The notes under the pieces are model-generated. The model made no database searches and was not told where the DNA came from. It was given only the letters and a program-made list of their open reading frames with translations. From JANNHP01 sp031404455 (GTDB lineage Bacteria > Planctomycetota > JAJSAM01 > JAJVHW01), in assembly GCA_031404455.1 (NCBI GenBank), contig JANNHP010000312.1, forward strand, positions 32,485 through 96,484: DNA of 64,000 nucleotides, read 5' to 3'. Below, piece after piece: positions 51,559 to 59,896 of the stretch. A program made the translations under genes and the position numbers. Position 1 is the stretch's first letter. Each line of letters begins with the position of its first letter.

Positions 51559-52554
51559 TCAGAACGCGACGCCCCATTCGAGGACGTCCTGCACGTCGAG
51601 CATTCCCGCCGCGCGCCCCGCGGCGTCCACGACCGGCAGTTCGTCGATCTCGAACTCCTTCAGCCGCTTGTACGCGTCGGCGAGGAGCTCGTCCGACCTC
51701 GCGAACTTCGGGTTGCGCGTCATGGCGTCCGCGATCGCCCTCTCGAGGACGCCCGCGTCCGCGACGACGCGGCGGCGCAGGTCGCCGTCGGTGAAGATCC
51801 CGAGGAGCATGCCCGCGTCGTCGGTGACGAGGATGGCGCCGCTGCGCGCGCGGCCCGGCCGCGGCCGCGCCATCTCGGCGAGAGCGTCGCGGACTCGCGC
51901 CGAGGGGCGCACGATCGTGGCCTCCGCCGCCGGGCGCATCACCTCACCGACGGTGACGAGCTGCCGGCCGAGCGCGCCGCCCGGGTGATAGAGCGCGTAC
52001 TCCTCGCGATTGAAGCTCTTCCTCGCGGCGACCGTCATGGCGAGCGCGTCGCCCATCGCGAGCATCGCGGTCGTGGACGACGTCGGGGCGAGTCCGATGG
52101 GGCAGGCCTCCGCGACCGTGCCGACCGGGAGCGCGATGTCCGAGTGCTTCGCGAGCGCGACGTCGGCCGTCGAGGTGATGGCGACGATCGCGGCGCCGAG
52201 CTTCTTGAGAGCGGGGACGAGGCGCAGCACCTCGTTCGTGGTGCCGCTGTAGCTGAGAGCGAGGACGACGTCGTCCCTTCGCACGCGGCCGAGGTCGCCG
52301 TGCACGGCCTCCCCCGAATGGAGGAAGATCGACGAGGTGCCGGTCGACGCGAGCGTCGCGGAGATCTTCTGTCCGATGAGGCCGGACTTTCCGACGCCCG
52401 TCACGACGACCTGGCCGCGGCAGCCGTGCAGCAGTTCGACCGCGCGGGCGAAGCGCTCGTCGAGGAGCGGCCCGAGATCGCGGATCGCAGCGAGCTCCGT
52501 CTCGAGCACCCGTCGGCCGTATTCGACGTCGGCCCTGGCCTGGGAGGGTTCCAT
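51559..52554 (-). CDS. kdsD: Arabinose 5-phosphate isomerase (KdsD/KpsF)
   Basis: 331 residues. An SIS domain (VVVTGVGKSGLIGQKISATL near residue 49, EAVHGDLG near 83, LALSYSGTTNEVLRL near 97) is followed by two CBS domains (about 205-325: VGEVMRPAAE and later DELPVVDAAGRAAGML). KdsD interconverts ribulose 5-phosphate and arabinose 5-phosphate for Kdo. It starts 132 bases from the divergent scpA and leads the lptC-like gene. Confidence 0.95.
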   Translation of the reverse strand: MEPSQARADVEYGRRVLETELAAIRDLGPLLDERFARAVELLHGCRGQVVVTGVGKSGLIGQKISATLASTGTSSIFLHSGEAVHGDLGRVRRDDVVLALSYSGTTNEVLRLVPALKKLGAAIVAITSTADVALAKHSDIALPVGTVAEACPIGLAPTSSTTAMLAMGDALAMTVAARKSFNREEYALYHPGGALGRQLVTVGEVMRPAAEATIVRPSARVRDALAEMARPRPGRARSGAILVTDDAGMLLGIFTDGDLRRRVVADAGVLERAIADAMTRNPKFARSDELLADAYKRLKEFEIDELPVVDAAGRAAGMLDVQDVLEWGVAF

Positions 52555-52686
52555 CGGGCCCGATTACACCACGCACCGGCGCGCCGGGTCAGCGCGAACG
52601 AAGGCGCGGGTCTCGCGGCGGGCCGCGGCGCGAGCGGGCGATTCGCTTCTCCTTCCCCCCTTTCCCTCTCTCGTAGCTTCTTCGCC

Positions 52687-53511
52687 GTGACCGAGCCGTC
52701 CTTTTCCGACTACCGCGTCGAGCTGGAGCACTTCTCCGGTCCGCTGGAGCTGCTCCTCCACCTCCTCGACGAGGAGGAGCTCTCGGTCGTTGGCATCCAG
52801 GTCTCGCGGATCTGCGACCGCTACCTCGAGCACTTGGAGCGGATGGAGAAGATCGACATCGACGCCGCCGGCGAGTTCCTCGTCATGGCGGCGACGCTGA
52901 TGCGGATGAAGTCGCGGAGCCTCCTGCCGGTCGAGGAGCAGGTGCTGGAAGAGGAGGACCTCGATCCGCGGTTCGAGCTCGTGCGGCAGCTCATCGAGTA
53001 CCGTCGGTTCCGCCGCGCGGCCGAGAGCCTCGACGCGCGCGCGGCGGAGACGGCGCTCCGGTTCGCGCGCGGAATGCGGCCCGAGATCCTCGACCTTCCG
53101 CCGGTCCCGCTCGACACGGCGCCCATCGAGCCGACGAGCGCCGACCGTCTCTTCGCCGCGTTCGCGCGGCTCCTGCGCGAGACGGAGGCCGGCGGCAGCT
53201 ACGTGCTCGCGCGCGACGACACGCCGCTCGAGCAGCACATCCTGCGGCTCGAGCGCCTGATCGCGCCGGGGCAGCGGGCGACGTTCGAGGAACTCTTCGC
53301 CGAGCGCCGGACGCGCGCGTACGCGATCGGCGTCTTCCTGGCGATGCTGGAGCTCCTGAAGCGCGGGCGGATCTCGGTCGAGCAGGAGGGAGAGTTCGGC
53401 GAGATCTGGATCGAGGGCAAGGAACCGCCGCCCGATTCGCCTCGCTCGCCCAGCGCGCAAACCGCCGCCCAGTCCAACGCCGCGCCCGAGGACGGGAGCG
53501 TCGCGAGCTGA
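52687..53511 (+). CDS. scpA: Condensin kleisin subunit ScpA
   Basis: 274 residues from GTG 52687. The N-terminal Smc-binding region (FSGPLELLLHLLDEEELSVV) and the following helices (AAGEFLVMAATLMRMKSRSLLP) are characteristic. A C-terminal winged helix (VFLAMLELLKRGRISVEQE) is present. ScpA bridges SMC heads with ScpB in chromosome organisation. scpB is not next to it; the stop overlaps the start of fmt. Confidence 0.95.
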   Translation: MTEPSFSDYRVELEHFSGPLELLLHLLDEEELSVVGIQVSRICDRYLEHLERMEKIDIDAAGEFLVMAATLMRMKSRSLLPVEEQVLEEEDLDPRFELVRQLIEYRRFRRAAESLDARAAETALRFARGMRPEILDLPPVPLDTAPIEPTSADRLFAAFARLLRETEAGGSYVLARDDTPLEQHILRLERLIAPGQRATFEELFAERRTRAYAIGVFLAMLELLKRGRISVEQEGEFGEIWIEGKEPPPDSPRSPSAQTAAQSNAAPEDGSVAS

Positions 53512-54494
53512 GCGGCGTCGTCTTCCTCGGCAGCGACGACGTCGCCGCGGCGTGCCTCGGCCTGCTCGCGCGCGAAGCCGAGGTCGCGCTCGTCGTCACG
53601 CAACCGCGCCGCCGCCGCGGCCGCGGCGGGCCGGAGCGGCCGACGCCGGTCGCGGAGGAGGCCGTCCGTCTCGGAATCGCGGTCCTCGAGACCGCCGACG
53701 TCAACGCCCCGGCCGACGTCGCGCGCATCGCGGCCGCGGCGCCGCGGCTCCTCGTGGTCGTCGCGTTCGGGCAGATGCTGCGCCGCGCCGTCCGCGAGAC
53801 GGCACCGCTCGGCGGCGTCAACCTCCACTTCTCGCTGCTCCCCAGGTGGCGCGGCGCGGCTCCCGTGCAGCGCGCGATCCTCGCGGGCGACGCCGAGACG
53901 GGTGTCGCGGTGCAGCGTCTCCTCGCGAAGCTCGACGCGGGGCCGGTGCTCGCGTGCTCGCGCGTCGCGATCGGGCCGCGCGACACGACGCCCGCGCTCC
54001 TCTTGCGGCTCACCGAGATCGGCGCGCCGCTCCTCGCGGACGTGGTCCGGCAACTCCTCGCGGACGCGCCGCCCGCGGAATCGGCGCAAGACGAGTCGCT
54101 CCTCACCTATGCGTCGAAGATCGACCGCGCGGAAGGGGACCTCGACTTCGCCGCCGAGGACGCGGACGCGCTCGACCGCCGGGTCCGCGCCTTCGCTGAC
54201 GCGCCCGGCTGTCGCGCGTCGCTCGTGCGCGAGGGCGCTGCGCCGATGGACGTCCTCGTCCGCGAGGCCTCGCCGGAGCCGGGCCGCGCGGGGGCGCCGG
54301 GACGCGTGCTCGCGGCCGGCGCGGACGGCGTCGTCGTCGCGGCGAAGGGCGGCGCGCTGCGGATCACGCGACTCCAGCGTGTCGGCGGCAAGGACGTGGA
54401 CGTGCGCTCGTTCCTGAACGGATTCCCCATCCGGCCGGGGGACCGCTTCCAACGTCCGGTTCAGCGCGACAGCTCGGCGAGCACCGCTTCGTAG
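53508..54494 (+). CDS. fmt: Methionyl-tRNA formyltransferase with probable CTG start
   Basis: 328 residues if started at CTG 53508, which overlaps the scpA stop as CTGA. The essential first strand (VVFLGSDDVAAACL) and VVTQPRRRRGRG lie before the first in-frame GTG (53754), and no ATG/GTG/TTG is nearby. The active-site block NLHFSLLPRWRGAAPVQRAI and catalytic-Asp loop KLDAGPVL are intact, and the C-terminal tRNA-binding domain is complete. It formylates initiator Met-tRNA. Its last 34 bases overlap the convergent J-domain gene. Confidence 0.92.
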   Translation: MSGVVFLGSDDVAAACLGLLAREAEVALVVTQPRRRRGRGGPERPTPVAEEAVRLGIAVLETADVNAPADVARIAAAAPRLLVVVAFGQMLRRAVRETAPLGGVNLHFSLLPRWRGAAPVQRAILAGDAETGVAVQRLLAKLDAGPVLACSRVAIGPRDTTPALLLRLTEIGAPLLADVVRQLLADAPPAESAQDESLLTYASKIDRAEGDLDFAAEDADALDRRVRAFADAPGCRASLVREGAAPMDVLVREASPEPGRAGAPGRVLAAGADGVVVAAKGGALRITRLQRVGGKDVDVRSFLNGFPIRPGDRFQRPVQRDSSASTAS

Positions 54495-55087
54495 GCGTCG
54501 CGCAGTTCCTGGAACCGCCGCTGCGACTCGGCGAGGACGACCGGGTCGGCGGTGCGGAGGCGGTCCGGGTGCCAGCGCTTCACGGCGGCGCGCCACGCGT
54601 GCCTCACCTCGTCGACCGTCGCCGCGGGACCGACGCCGAGGACCCCGCGCGGATCGGTGGGCGCGGCGGTTGCCGAGGGCGCCGCCGCGACGCGGGACTT
54701 CGTCGTCCGCGGTCTCGGCGGCGGCTTGGGCGCAGGCGTGCCGGCAGCGCTCTCGTTGCGGCCGGTCCTCCTGAAGCGCTCGACGTTCCCCGCGTTGCGG
54801 AGCCACCACTCCCGCGCGCGGACCGAGTGCTCGCGGCCCCGCCTCGGGACGAGGCGGTCGATGAGCGTCGGCTCCGTGGCGCCTTCGAGCGGGTAGAGCA
54901 TCCAGTCGCCACGGCGGTTGCGGAGCGCGCCCGAGCGCGTGCGGCACACCGTGCAGGTCATCGTCCGGAAGGGTCCGCCCTCGGCGGCGGTGCGCGATTC
55001 GATCACGGCTTCGACTTCCGCGCGCGACGAGGAGATCGGCGCGGAGCAGAACCAGCAGGCTGATCGGCGAGTTCCCGGCGAAGTCAT
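54461..55087 (-). CDS. J-domain protein with N-terminal zinc-binding region
   Basis: 208 residues. Two Cys pairs, CWFC (11-14) and CTVC (45-48), suggest a zinc site. A basic Pro-rich linker leads to a C-terminal J domain (about 145-205) with DPRGVLGVG, VRHAWRAAVKRWHPDRL and the invariant HPD at 173-175. It would stimulate a DnaK-type chaperone; the zinc region may choose clients. Not DnaJ itself (no Gly/Phe or CxxCxGxG region). Confidence 0.8.
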   Translation of the reverse strand: MTSPGTRRSACWFCSAPISSSRAEVEAVIESRTAAEGGPFRTMTCTVCRTRSGALRNRRGDWMLYPLEGATEPTLIDRLVPRRGREHSVRAREWWLRNAGNVERFRRTGRNESAAGTPAPKPPPRPRTTKSRVAAAPSATAAPTDPRGVLGVGPAATVDEVRHAWRAAVKRWHPDRLRTADPVVLAESQRRFQELRDAYEAVLAELSR

Positions 55088-55356
55088 GGTGATGATTCGT
55101 GCCCAGGTTACCGATATAGACGCGAAGGGGCCGCCGGACCCGAGACCGGCCGGCCCACGACGCCCGGGCGCTTCCCCGGGGAGCCTTGGAAACGCCCGCT
55201 GTCACCGTGGAGTCGGACGGTGTCCACGCGCGACGTCATGGAGGCTCGGCGAAGAGCCTCTTGGCGGCCCCGGACGCTTGGCACTGCCTGTGCTTCACGC
55301 TCACCGGTTGCGCCGCGCGGACCAGTGAGCCAAGGCGGCGGCAACCGGAGCCGACC

Positions 55357-55545
55357 ATGCTGAGGATGCGCAACAAGTACTGCTCGAACTGCCTCTCGAC
55401 GCAGAGGTTCCTCGACCTCGGCAGCTACCTCGTGTGCGAGCGCTGCAGCAAGCGCCTCGACCACATCCTCCCGGCCGGCCAGCGCCCCGACGCACGGATC
55501 GTTCCGTGGGTCGAGCGCGTGGAGCCCCGGCGCGAGGCGATGTAG
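55357..55545 (+). CDS. Small zinc-ribbon protein
   Basis: 62 residues from ATG 55357 with GGAG 6 bases upstream. CSNC (9-12) and CERC (about 28-31) form a four-Cys zinc ribbon, followed by a short basic tail. It ends three bases from the convergent folB stop. Upstream (55088-55356) are a GAGGCT/AGCCTC hairpin (55241-55260) and no other gene. Function unknown. Confidence 0.65.
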   Translation: MLRMRNKYCSNCLSTQRFLDLGSYLVCERCSKRLDHILPAGQRPDARIVPWVERVEPRREAM

Positions 55546-55548
55546 CGG

Positions 55549-55902
55549 CTAGCGCCTGCGTTCCAGCACGACGGCGACCTCGCCGACGCCCTCGACCGCC
55601 CCGGGCTTGCTGACCTTGACCGAGACTGCGGTCACGCGCGGCTCGGCGAGGCACACCCGCGCGATCTCTCCGGCGAGCGCCTCGATCAGCCGGTAGCTCG
55701 ACGCCGCGCAGGCTTCGCGCACGCGCGACGTCAGCGCGAAGTAGTCGATCGTGTCCTCCAGGCGGTCGCTCGCCGCGGCCGCCGAGAGGTCGCAGGAGAG
55801 TTCCAGGTCGACCCGGAGCGGGCGCTTCGCGAGGCGCTCCCACTCGAACACGCCGACGAGCGCCTCGACCGCGACGTCGCGGAGAAGGACGACGTCCGTC
55901 AT
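55549..55902 (-). CDS. folB: Dihydroneopterin aldolase FolB
   Basis: 117 residues from ATG 55902, overlapping the upstream stop by four bases. ALVGVFEWERLAKRPLRVDL carries the substrate Glu region and VSVKVSKPGAVEGVGEVAV the catalytic Lys region. FolB makes 6-hydroxymethyl-dihydropterin in folate synthesis. No other fol genes are adjacent. Confidence 0.9.
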   Translation of the reverse strand: MTDVVLLRDVAVEALVGVFEWERLAKRPLRVDLELSCDLSAAAASDRLEDTIDYFALTSRVREACAASSYRLIEALAGEIARVCLAEPRVTAVSVKVSKPGAVEGVGEVAVVLERRR

Positions 55903-56564
55903 CGCCCGGCCGGGCCGCCGGGCCTGCCGCGGGCGATCTCCATGTGGCGCAGCGCCGACCGCCTCCATTCGGCGAACCGCCGGTCGAGCGCCTCGCGCGC
56001 CGTGCGACGTAGCGCTTCGATGCGCTCGCGGGCCGCGGCCACGCGCGACTTCAGGTCCGAGAGAGACACGCGGAGCGGTTCAGGGGCGACCTCCCGCCCC
56101 GCGGCGTCCACGAGGGAGAGGCCTTCGACGTCGTTCCTGCAGGTCGCGACGCCGGTCTTCGTGTCCGTCTCGACGCGGAAGACGCCCTGCGCCATGCCGA
56201 CGACTTCCCGCGCGCCGTCCGACTCGGGGCCGAGGAACGCCACCACGCGCTCGCCGTCGCCCATGCGTGCGGCGCCGATCGTCTCCTGGACGAGCGTCCC
56301 GACCTTCCCGCCGCGCACGCGGACGACGATCTCCTTCGCCGGCTCGCCGAGGAGCGAGGCATCGACGCGGACGCGGTGACGCGTCCAGACGACTCCCGCG
56401 GCGCGGTCGAGGTGCGTCGCGTGGTCGAGGACGACGCCCTCCACGGCGCACGTCGACGCCTCCGCGAGATCCTCGATGCTCGCGCGAACGGCGACCGACG
56501 CTCGCGCCGTCGCGGCGAGCGCGACGAGCACCACGGCGATCGATCGGACGAGGCTCCGGCTCAC
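55899..56564 (-). CDS. Secreted protein of unknown function
   Basis: 221 residues. A signal peptide (IAVVLVALAATARAS) is followed by a beta-rich region (CAVEGVVLDHATHLDRAAGV, HRVRVDASLLGEPAKEIVVR) resembling surface or adhesion-associated beta-sandwich domains, and a long C-terminal helix (about 175-215). I do not recognise the family. It is coupled to folB by an ATGA overlap, but a folate link seems unlikely. Confidence 0.6.
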   Translation of the reverse strand: MSRSLVRSIAVVLVALAATARASVAVRASIEDLAEASTCAVEGVVLDHATHLDRAAGVVWTRHRVRVDASLLGEPAKEIVVRVRGGKVGTLVQETIGAARMGDGERVVAFLGPESDGAREVVGMAQGVFRVETDTKTGVATCRNDVEGLSLVDAAGREVAPEPLRVSLSDLKSRVAAARERIEALRRTAREALDRRFAEWRRSALRHMEIARGRPGGPAGR

Positions 56565-56586
56565 GGACCGGATCGTACCACGCGGG

Positions 56587-56760
56587 CTAGGCCGACTTGG
56601 GCCGGAGCATCCCGCTCAGGTTGCGCGCGAGCGCTTCGCGCTGCGAAGGCGTCAGATCGAGGACGCGCGCGCCCGCCTGCATGCGCCGGGTGTGGAGACG
56701 CCGTGGAACGAGCCGCAGGAGCGCCCGGAACGCGGCGGACAGAAAACGATGCTGAGGCAT
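56587..56760 (-). CDS. Possible small basic protein
   Basis: 57 residues from ATG 56760: an Arg-rich N-terminal half (FRALLRLVPRRLHTRR) and an amphipathic end (LTPSQREALARNLSGML). No Shine-Dalgarno is visible. It lies 22 bases upstream of the secreted-protein gene on the same strand. It is too short to be certain it is coding. Confidence 0.3.
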   Translation of the reverse strand: MPQHRFLSAAFRALLRLVPRRLHTRRMQAGARVLDLTPSQREALARNLSGMLRPKSA

Positions 56761-56797
56761 GAGTTACGTCGATGGGTCCGGCGCCGGGGGCGGGCGC

Positions 56798-56823
56798 GTC
56801 CACAGTGTAGACAGGTTGTGGAC
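56798..56823. promoter_or_regulatory. Inverted repeat resembling facing DnaA boxes in a divergent intergenic region
   Basis: GTCCACA (56798-56804) and TGTGGAC (56817-56823) face each other over 12 bases. The right half lies in TTGTGGACAA, whose complement TTGTCCACA differs from the DnaA box TTATCCACA at one base. An unusually AT-rich stretch (56827-56850) follows. It could be a DnaA target or an operator between the two divergent genes. Confidence 0.3.
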
Positions 56824-56915
56824 AACCGAAAGTAAAGCACGATATGTAGTGCCCCGTCGGTCCGCGCTCCCGAACCCTCTCGCGGGGCGGGCGGCCGATC
56901 GCTACGCTCCGGGCC

Positions 56916-57470
56916 ATGCCGCGATCGCTCGCCGCCGTCCTACGTGTCGCCCTCCTCGCCGTCGCGGGGTGCACCTCGCCGCCCGCTGGGGAGTCCGCCT
57001 ATCGCGCCGTGCTCTCGGCCGACCTCTGCCCGCTCACGGCGTCCACCGCGGGCTTCGTGGAGATGAAGGACTCGTCGGCCCGCACGCTGCGCGTTGAACC
57101 GCTCGAGGACGACGCCGCGCGCCTCGTCCTCGACGTGCCGGGTGCCCCGCCCCGCGAGATCCGCGTGGCGCGTCGAGACGGCTCGGTCTTCTTCGCCGGG
57201 AGCATCGGCCCGGGGACCGAGATCCTCCGGCTCGGCGCGGCGCCGGGCGACACGTGGGAGAGCGACGGCCGCAGGGTCACGTTCGAGGGTTGGGAGCGTC
57301 TTCCACTCCCCGGCGCGACCTACGACGCCGCGCGGATCAGCGCCCGCCGCGGCCCCGCGGGCCTCGAGCAGGTGGAGACGTGGTGGTTCGCGCGCGGCGT
57401 CGGTCTCGTGCGCCTGCGCTCCGACCACGGGAAGCTCTTCATCGACGAGCTCGTACGCTCCTCGCCCTAG
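56916..57470 (+). CDS. Predicted lipoprotein of unknown function
   Basis: 184 residues. A signal peptide ends in LLAVAGC with Cys at residue 19. The mature part looks beta-rich (RTLRVEPLEDDAARLVLDV, REIRVARRDGSVFFAG) and ends VGLVRLRSDHGKLFIDELV, a pattern seen in outer-membrane lipoproteins of the LolA-like or YceK-like size range without clear family membership. Its stop TAG is formed by the tip of the following inverted repeat. Confidence 0.6.
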   Translation: MPRSLAAVLRVALLAVAGCTSPPAGESAYRAVLSADLCPLTASTAGFVEMKDSSARTLRVEPLEDDAARLVLDVPGAPPREIRVARRDGSVFFAGSIGPGTEILRLGAAPGDTWESDGRRVTFEGWERLPLPGATYDAARISARRGPAGLEQVETWWFARGVGLVRLRSDHGKLFIDELVRSSP

Positions 57471-57595
57471 GAGTGTGTCCGAGATAGGCGCACGCCGAAG
57501 CGACGTCGTCGGCCGCGTGCTTCAAGCCAAAGTCCTGGCTTCAAGCCGTTCGACCAGGAGTCCGGCCGAGGTCGTTACTCGGACGGACTCCTAGG
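57466..57595. repeat. Inverted-repeat element between convergent genes
   Basis: The ends CCTAGGAGTGTGTCCGAG (57466-57483) and CTCGGACGGACTCCTAGG (57578-57595) are inverted repeats with 16 of 18 matches. Each tip carries the stop codon of its flanking gene (TAG 57468-57470 plus strand, TAG 57593-57591 minus strand). The interior has a repeated GCTTCAAGCC. It may act as a bidirectional terminator or be a miniature mobile element. Confidence 0.55.
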
Positions 57596-58157
57596 TCGCG
57601 ACGAGGAAGAACGCGGCGGCGGCGGCGAGCGCGATGGGCAGGTTGTCGTCGAGGCGGCGCGGGAGCGGGACGAGTTCGACCGCGGCGCCGGCACCCGCGG
57701 CGGCGAGCGCCGGGAGCCACGTCGCGCCGGGCGCGCGTTCGCCGACGAACGCCGCGAGCGCCCACGCGGCGGGCCATGCGGTGACGACGAACGCGAACGT
57801 GCCGAGGAACGACCGGTCCGCGCGTCCGAGGAATCCCGGCGTGCCGAAGTTTCGTCCGACGAGGTTCGACATCGCATCGCCGACGCCGAGCACGGCCCAC
57901 GCGGCGGCGGCGACGTCCATCGGGAAGGCGAGCAGCACCGCGAGCACCGCGACGGGGTACATCTTCACGCCGTCCACGAACGGGCCGCCGTCGCGGCGGA
58001 TGCCGCGGTCCCAGCCGAGCGCCGGGAGCAGCACCCAGTTCACGGCGATCGCCGTGCACGCGAGCGCGTACGCCTGCCACGGCTCGAGCCATCGAAGTGC
58101 CACGGCGAAGCCCGTCATCGCGAGGTGCAGGAACTGGCGGCGGTTCTCGCCCGTCAC
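57591..58157 (-). CDS. Dolichol/phytol kinase-like membrane protein
   Basis: 188 residues from GTG 58157, overlapping the UbiA gene stop by four bases. The family start (ENRRQFLHLAMTG, from the RRKxxH pattern), LGVGDAMSNLVGRNFG, SFLGTFAFV and the late LDDNLPIALAAA match the dolichol kinase/VTE5 phytol kinase family; five or six membrane helices are expected. These enzymes phosphorylate polyprenols or phytol using CTP. CDP-diglyceride synthetases share the fold, but the short length fits prenol kinases. With DUF92 and UbiA it forms a coherent pathway. Confidence 0.8.
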   Translation of the reverse strand: MTGENRRQFLHLAMTGFAVALRWLEPWQAYALACTAIAVNWVLLPALGWDRGIRRDGGPFVDGVKMYPVAVLAVLLAFPMDVAAAAWAVLGVGDAMSNLVGRNFGTPGFLGRADRSFLGTFAFVVTAWPAAWALAAFVGERAPGATWLPALAAAGAGAAVELVPLPRRLDDNLPIALAAAAAFFLVAT

Positions 58158-59092
58158 GGCGCGAACCTCGCGCCGAGATCCGCGGGCAGCGCGAACGCGA
58201 GCGCCGCGACGATCTGCGAGAGGACCATGAGCAGGTACATCAGCACCCACGACGGATGCGTGCTCTTGCCGGTGAGGGCCTGCGGGTCGCGGACGAGGAG
58301 ACGCACCGCGCGCAGGCCGATCGCGCCGAGCAGGATCATCCCCCAGAAGAGGACGAAGTGGTTGCCGGAGAGACGTCCGAGCGCGGTTGCGGTGGCGACA
58401 GCGAGCCACGGCAGCACGAGGAACGGCGCGACCATGTTCACGCTCTTCTCGACGCCGAACTTCAAGGGCAGAGTGACGCACCCGCCCGCGCGGTCGCCCT
58501 CCATGTCGGCGTAGTCCTTCGTCGTCGCGGCGCCGACGACGAAGAGCCCGCTCGCGGCCGCGAGGATCCACAGATCGTTCGGGATCGCGTCGCCGCGCGG
58601 GAGCGCGACGGCCATCCATCCCGCTACCGGCAGCAGGAAACCGCGCGGGGTCGCAATCGTGATGTTCGCGAACGCCCAGTGGCGCTTCGTGCGGAACGGC
58701 GGGCCGGAGTAGGCGTACGTCAAGAGTGCCGTGAACGCCACGATCCAGAGCAGCGTCGGGTGGATGAGCGCCGCGACGGCGAGCGATCCCGCGTAGCCGA
58801 AGACGGTGACGACCCACGCCTCGCCGATCGAGAGAGCGCCCGACGGCAGCGGCCGGTCGGGCTTGTTCGTCCGGTCGATCTCGATGTCGAAGATCTGGTT
58901 GACGGCGTTGCTGGCGACGTTGAGGAGTGCCGCGACGAACGCGCCGAGGGCGACGTGAAGCGCGTCGCTCCTATCGATGTGGAAGGCGCCGCCGTGGCCG
59001 GCGGCGGCAAGGCCGTAGGCGACCATCCCCATCGCGGGAGCGAGCAGCGTGAACGGTCGCGCGAGGGCGACGTAGGCGGAGAGCTTGGTCAT
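58154..59092 (-). CDS. UbiA-family prenyltransferase
   Basis: 312 residues from ATG 59092 (ATGA overlap with the DUF92 gene). Both Asp-rich motifs are present: NQIFDIEIDRTNKPDRPLPS (65-84) and DYADMEGDR (about 193-201), among about eight membrane helices. UbiA enzymes transfer a prenyl group from its diphosphate to an aromatic ring, glycerol ether or tetrapyrrole. The first motif resembles that of chlorophyll synthase and archaeal digeranylgeranylglyceryl-phosphate synthase types as much as ubiquinone types. The acceptor is not deducible. Confidence 0.9.
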   Translation of the reverse strand: MTKLSAYVALARPFTLLAPAMGMVAYGLAAAGHGGAFHIDRSDALHVALGAFVAALLNVASNAVNQIFDIEIDRTNKPDRPLPSGALSIGEAWVVTVFGYAGSLAVAALIHPTLLWIVAFTALLTYAYSGPPFRTKRHWAFANITIATPRGFLLPVAGWMAVALPRGDAIPNDLWILAAASGLFVVGAATTKDYADMEGDRAGGCVTLPLKFGVEKSVNMVAPFLVLPWLAVATATALGRLSGNHFVLFWGMILLGAIGLRAVRLLVRDPQALTGKSTHPSWVLMYLLMVLSQIVAALAFALPADLGARFAP

Positions 59093-59841
59093 CGGATCGC
59101 GTACGTCCCGCGGGCGAGCACGGCGCCGACCAACGTGGTGAGCAGATTCCTCACGAATCCGGGCGCCCGCAAGCCGCAGCCCACGGCGAGCGATTCGAAC
59201 AACGACCCCGCGAATCCGGACGTCATCACGCCCAGCGGCAACAGGACCGCCTGCATCGCGGCGGCGTCGCCCTCTGCGCTCAGCACGAACAACCCCGCAC
59301 CGGACGCGGCGAGCGCGACGAGCGCTGCTCCCGCGGCCGATGCGATCGTCCCGAGCCAGGACACGGCGCCCGGGGTTCCGGAGGGCACGAGCTGGAACCG
59401 AGGAATGCGCAGGACGCGACCCGTCCAGAGCAGGCCGATCTCGGTCCCGAGAGTGTCGGCGAGCGCCGCCGCCACCGCGCCCGCGAAGACCACTTCGGGG
59501 TTCGGGCCGAGTGCCCCGACGTTCGCCGCGGCGAGCAGTGCGACGAGCGCCGCGACGCCGCCCTTGCCCAGCACCCGCTTCCAGTCCCGCCGTCCCTCGC
59601 CCGCCTCCGCCGTGCCGCGCGCCTTCTTCTTCTCCCAGCCGACGCGCGTCGCGACCGTGCCGACGACGAAGAACGTCCCGAGCACCGCGAGGCCCGGCAG
59701 CCCGAACCCGACGGACACGCACGCGCCGACGACCGCGCCCGCGACCGCGCCGTCCGTCGTCAGGGCGCGGGCGAGTCGCGCGACGACGGCGACGACCGCC
59801 GTCACCGCGAGCGCCGTCACTGCCGAATCCGCGAAGGTCAT
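59089..59841 (-). CDS. DUF92 (TMEM19/VTE6-like) membrane protein, candidate prenyl-phosphate kinase
   Basis: 250 residues with about six membrane helices. DUF92 hallmarks: LTTDGAVAGAVVGACVSVGF, LGKGGVAALVALLAAANVG, AALADTLGTEIG, and VSWLGTIASAAGA. In plants and cyanobacteria the related VTE6 phosphorylates phytyl phosphate to phytyl diphosphate. It is the first gene of a three-gene overlapping operon with UbiA and a VTE5-like kinase, which supports the same chemistry here. Confidence 0.82.
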   Translation of the reverse strand: MTFADSAVTALAVTAVVAVVARLARALTTDGAVAGAVVGACVSVGFGLPGLAVLGTFFVVGTVATRVGWEKKKARGTAEAGEGRRDWKRVLGKGGVAALVALLAAANVGALGPNPEVVFAGAVAAALADTLGTEIGLLWTGRVLRIPRFQLVPSGTPGAVSWLGTIASAAGAALVALAASGAGLFVLSAEGDAAAMQAVLLPLGVMTSGFAGSLFESLAVGCGLRAPGFVRNLLTTLVGAVLARGTYAIR

Positions 59842-59896
59842 CGGTCCGCACTATCGCGGCGGATGCCGCGCGGTGCCACGTTCCGCCGGAACGCAA

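Noticed and set aside
48629..51988. 1119-codon plus-strand frame
   Set aside because: Antisense to the LptC/LptA-like gene and kdsD, with no recognisable domain.
53754..54494. GTG 53754 as the fmt start
   Set aside because: It would delete the first 82 residues, including the nucleotide-fold strand and the TQP motif needed for the fold.
55279..55294. Sigma-54-like promoter TGGCAC-N5-GTGCT before the zinc-ribbon gene
   Set aside because: The -12 box lacks TTGC and no sigma-54 activator is in the window; likely chance.
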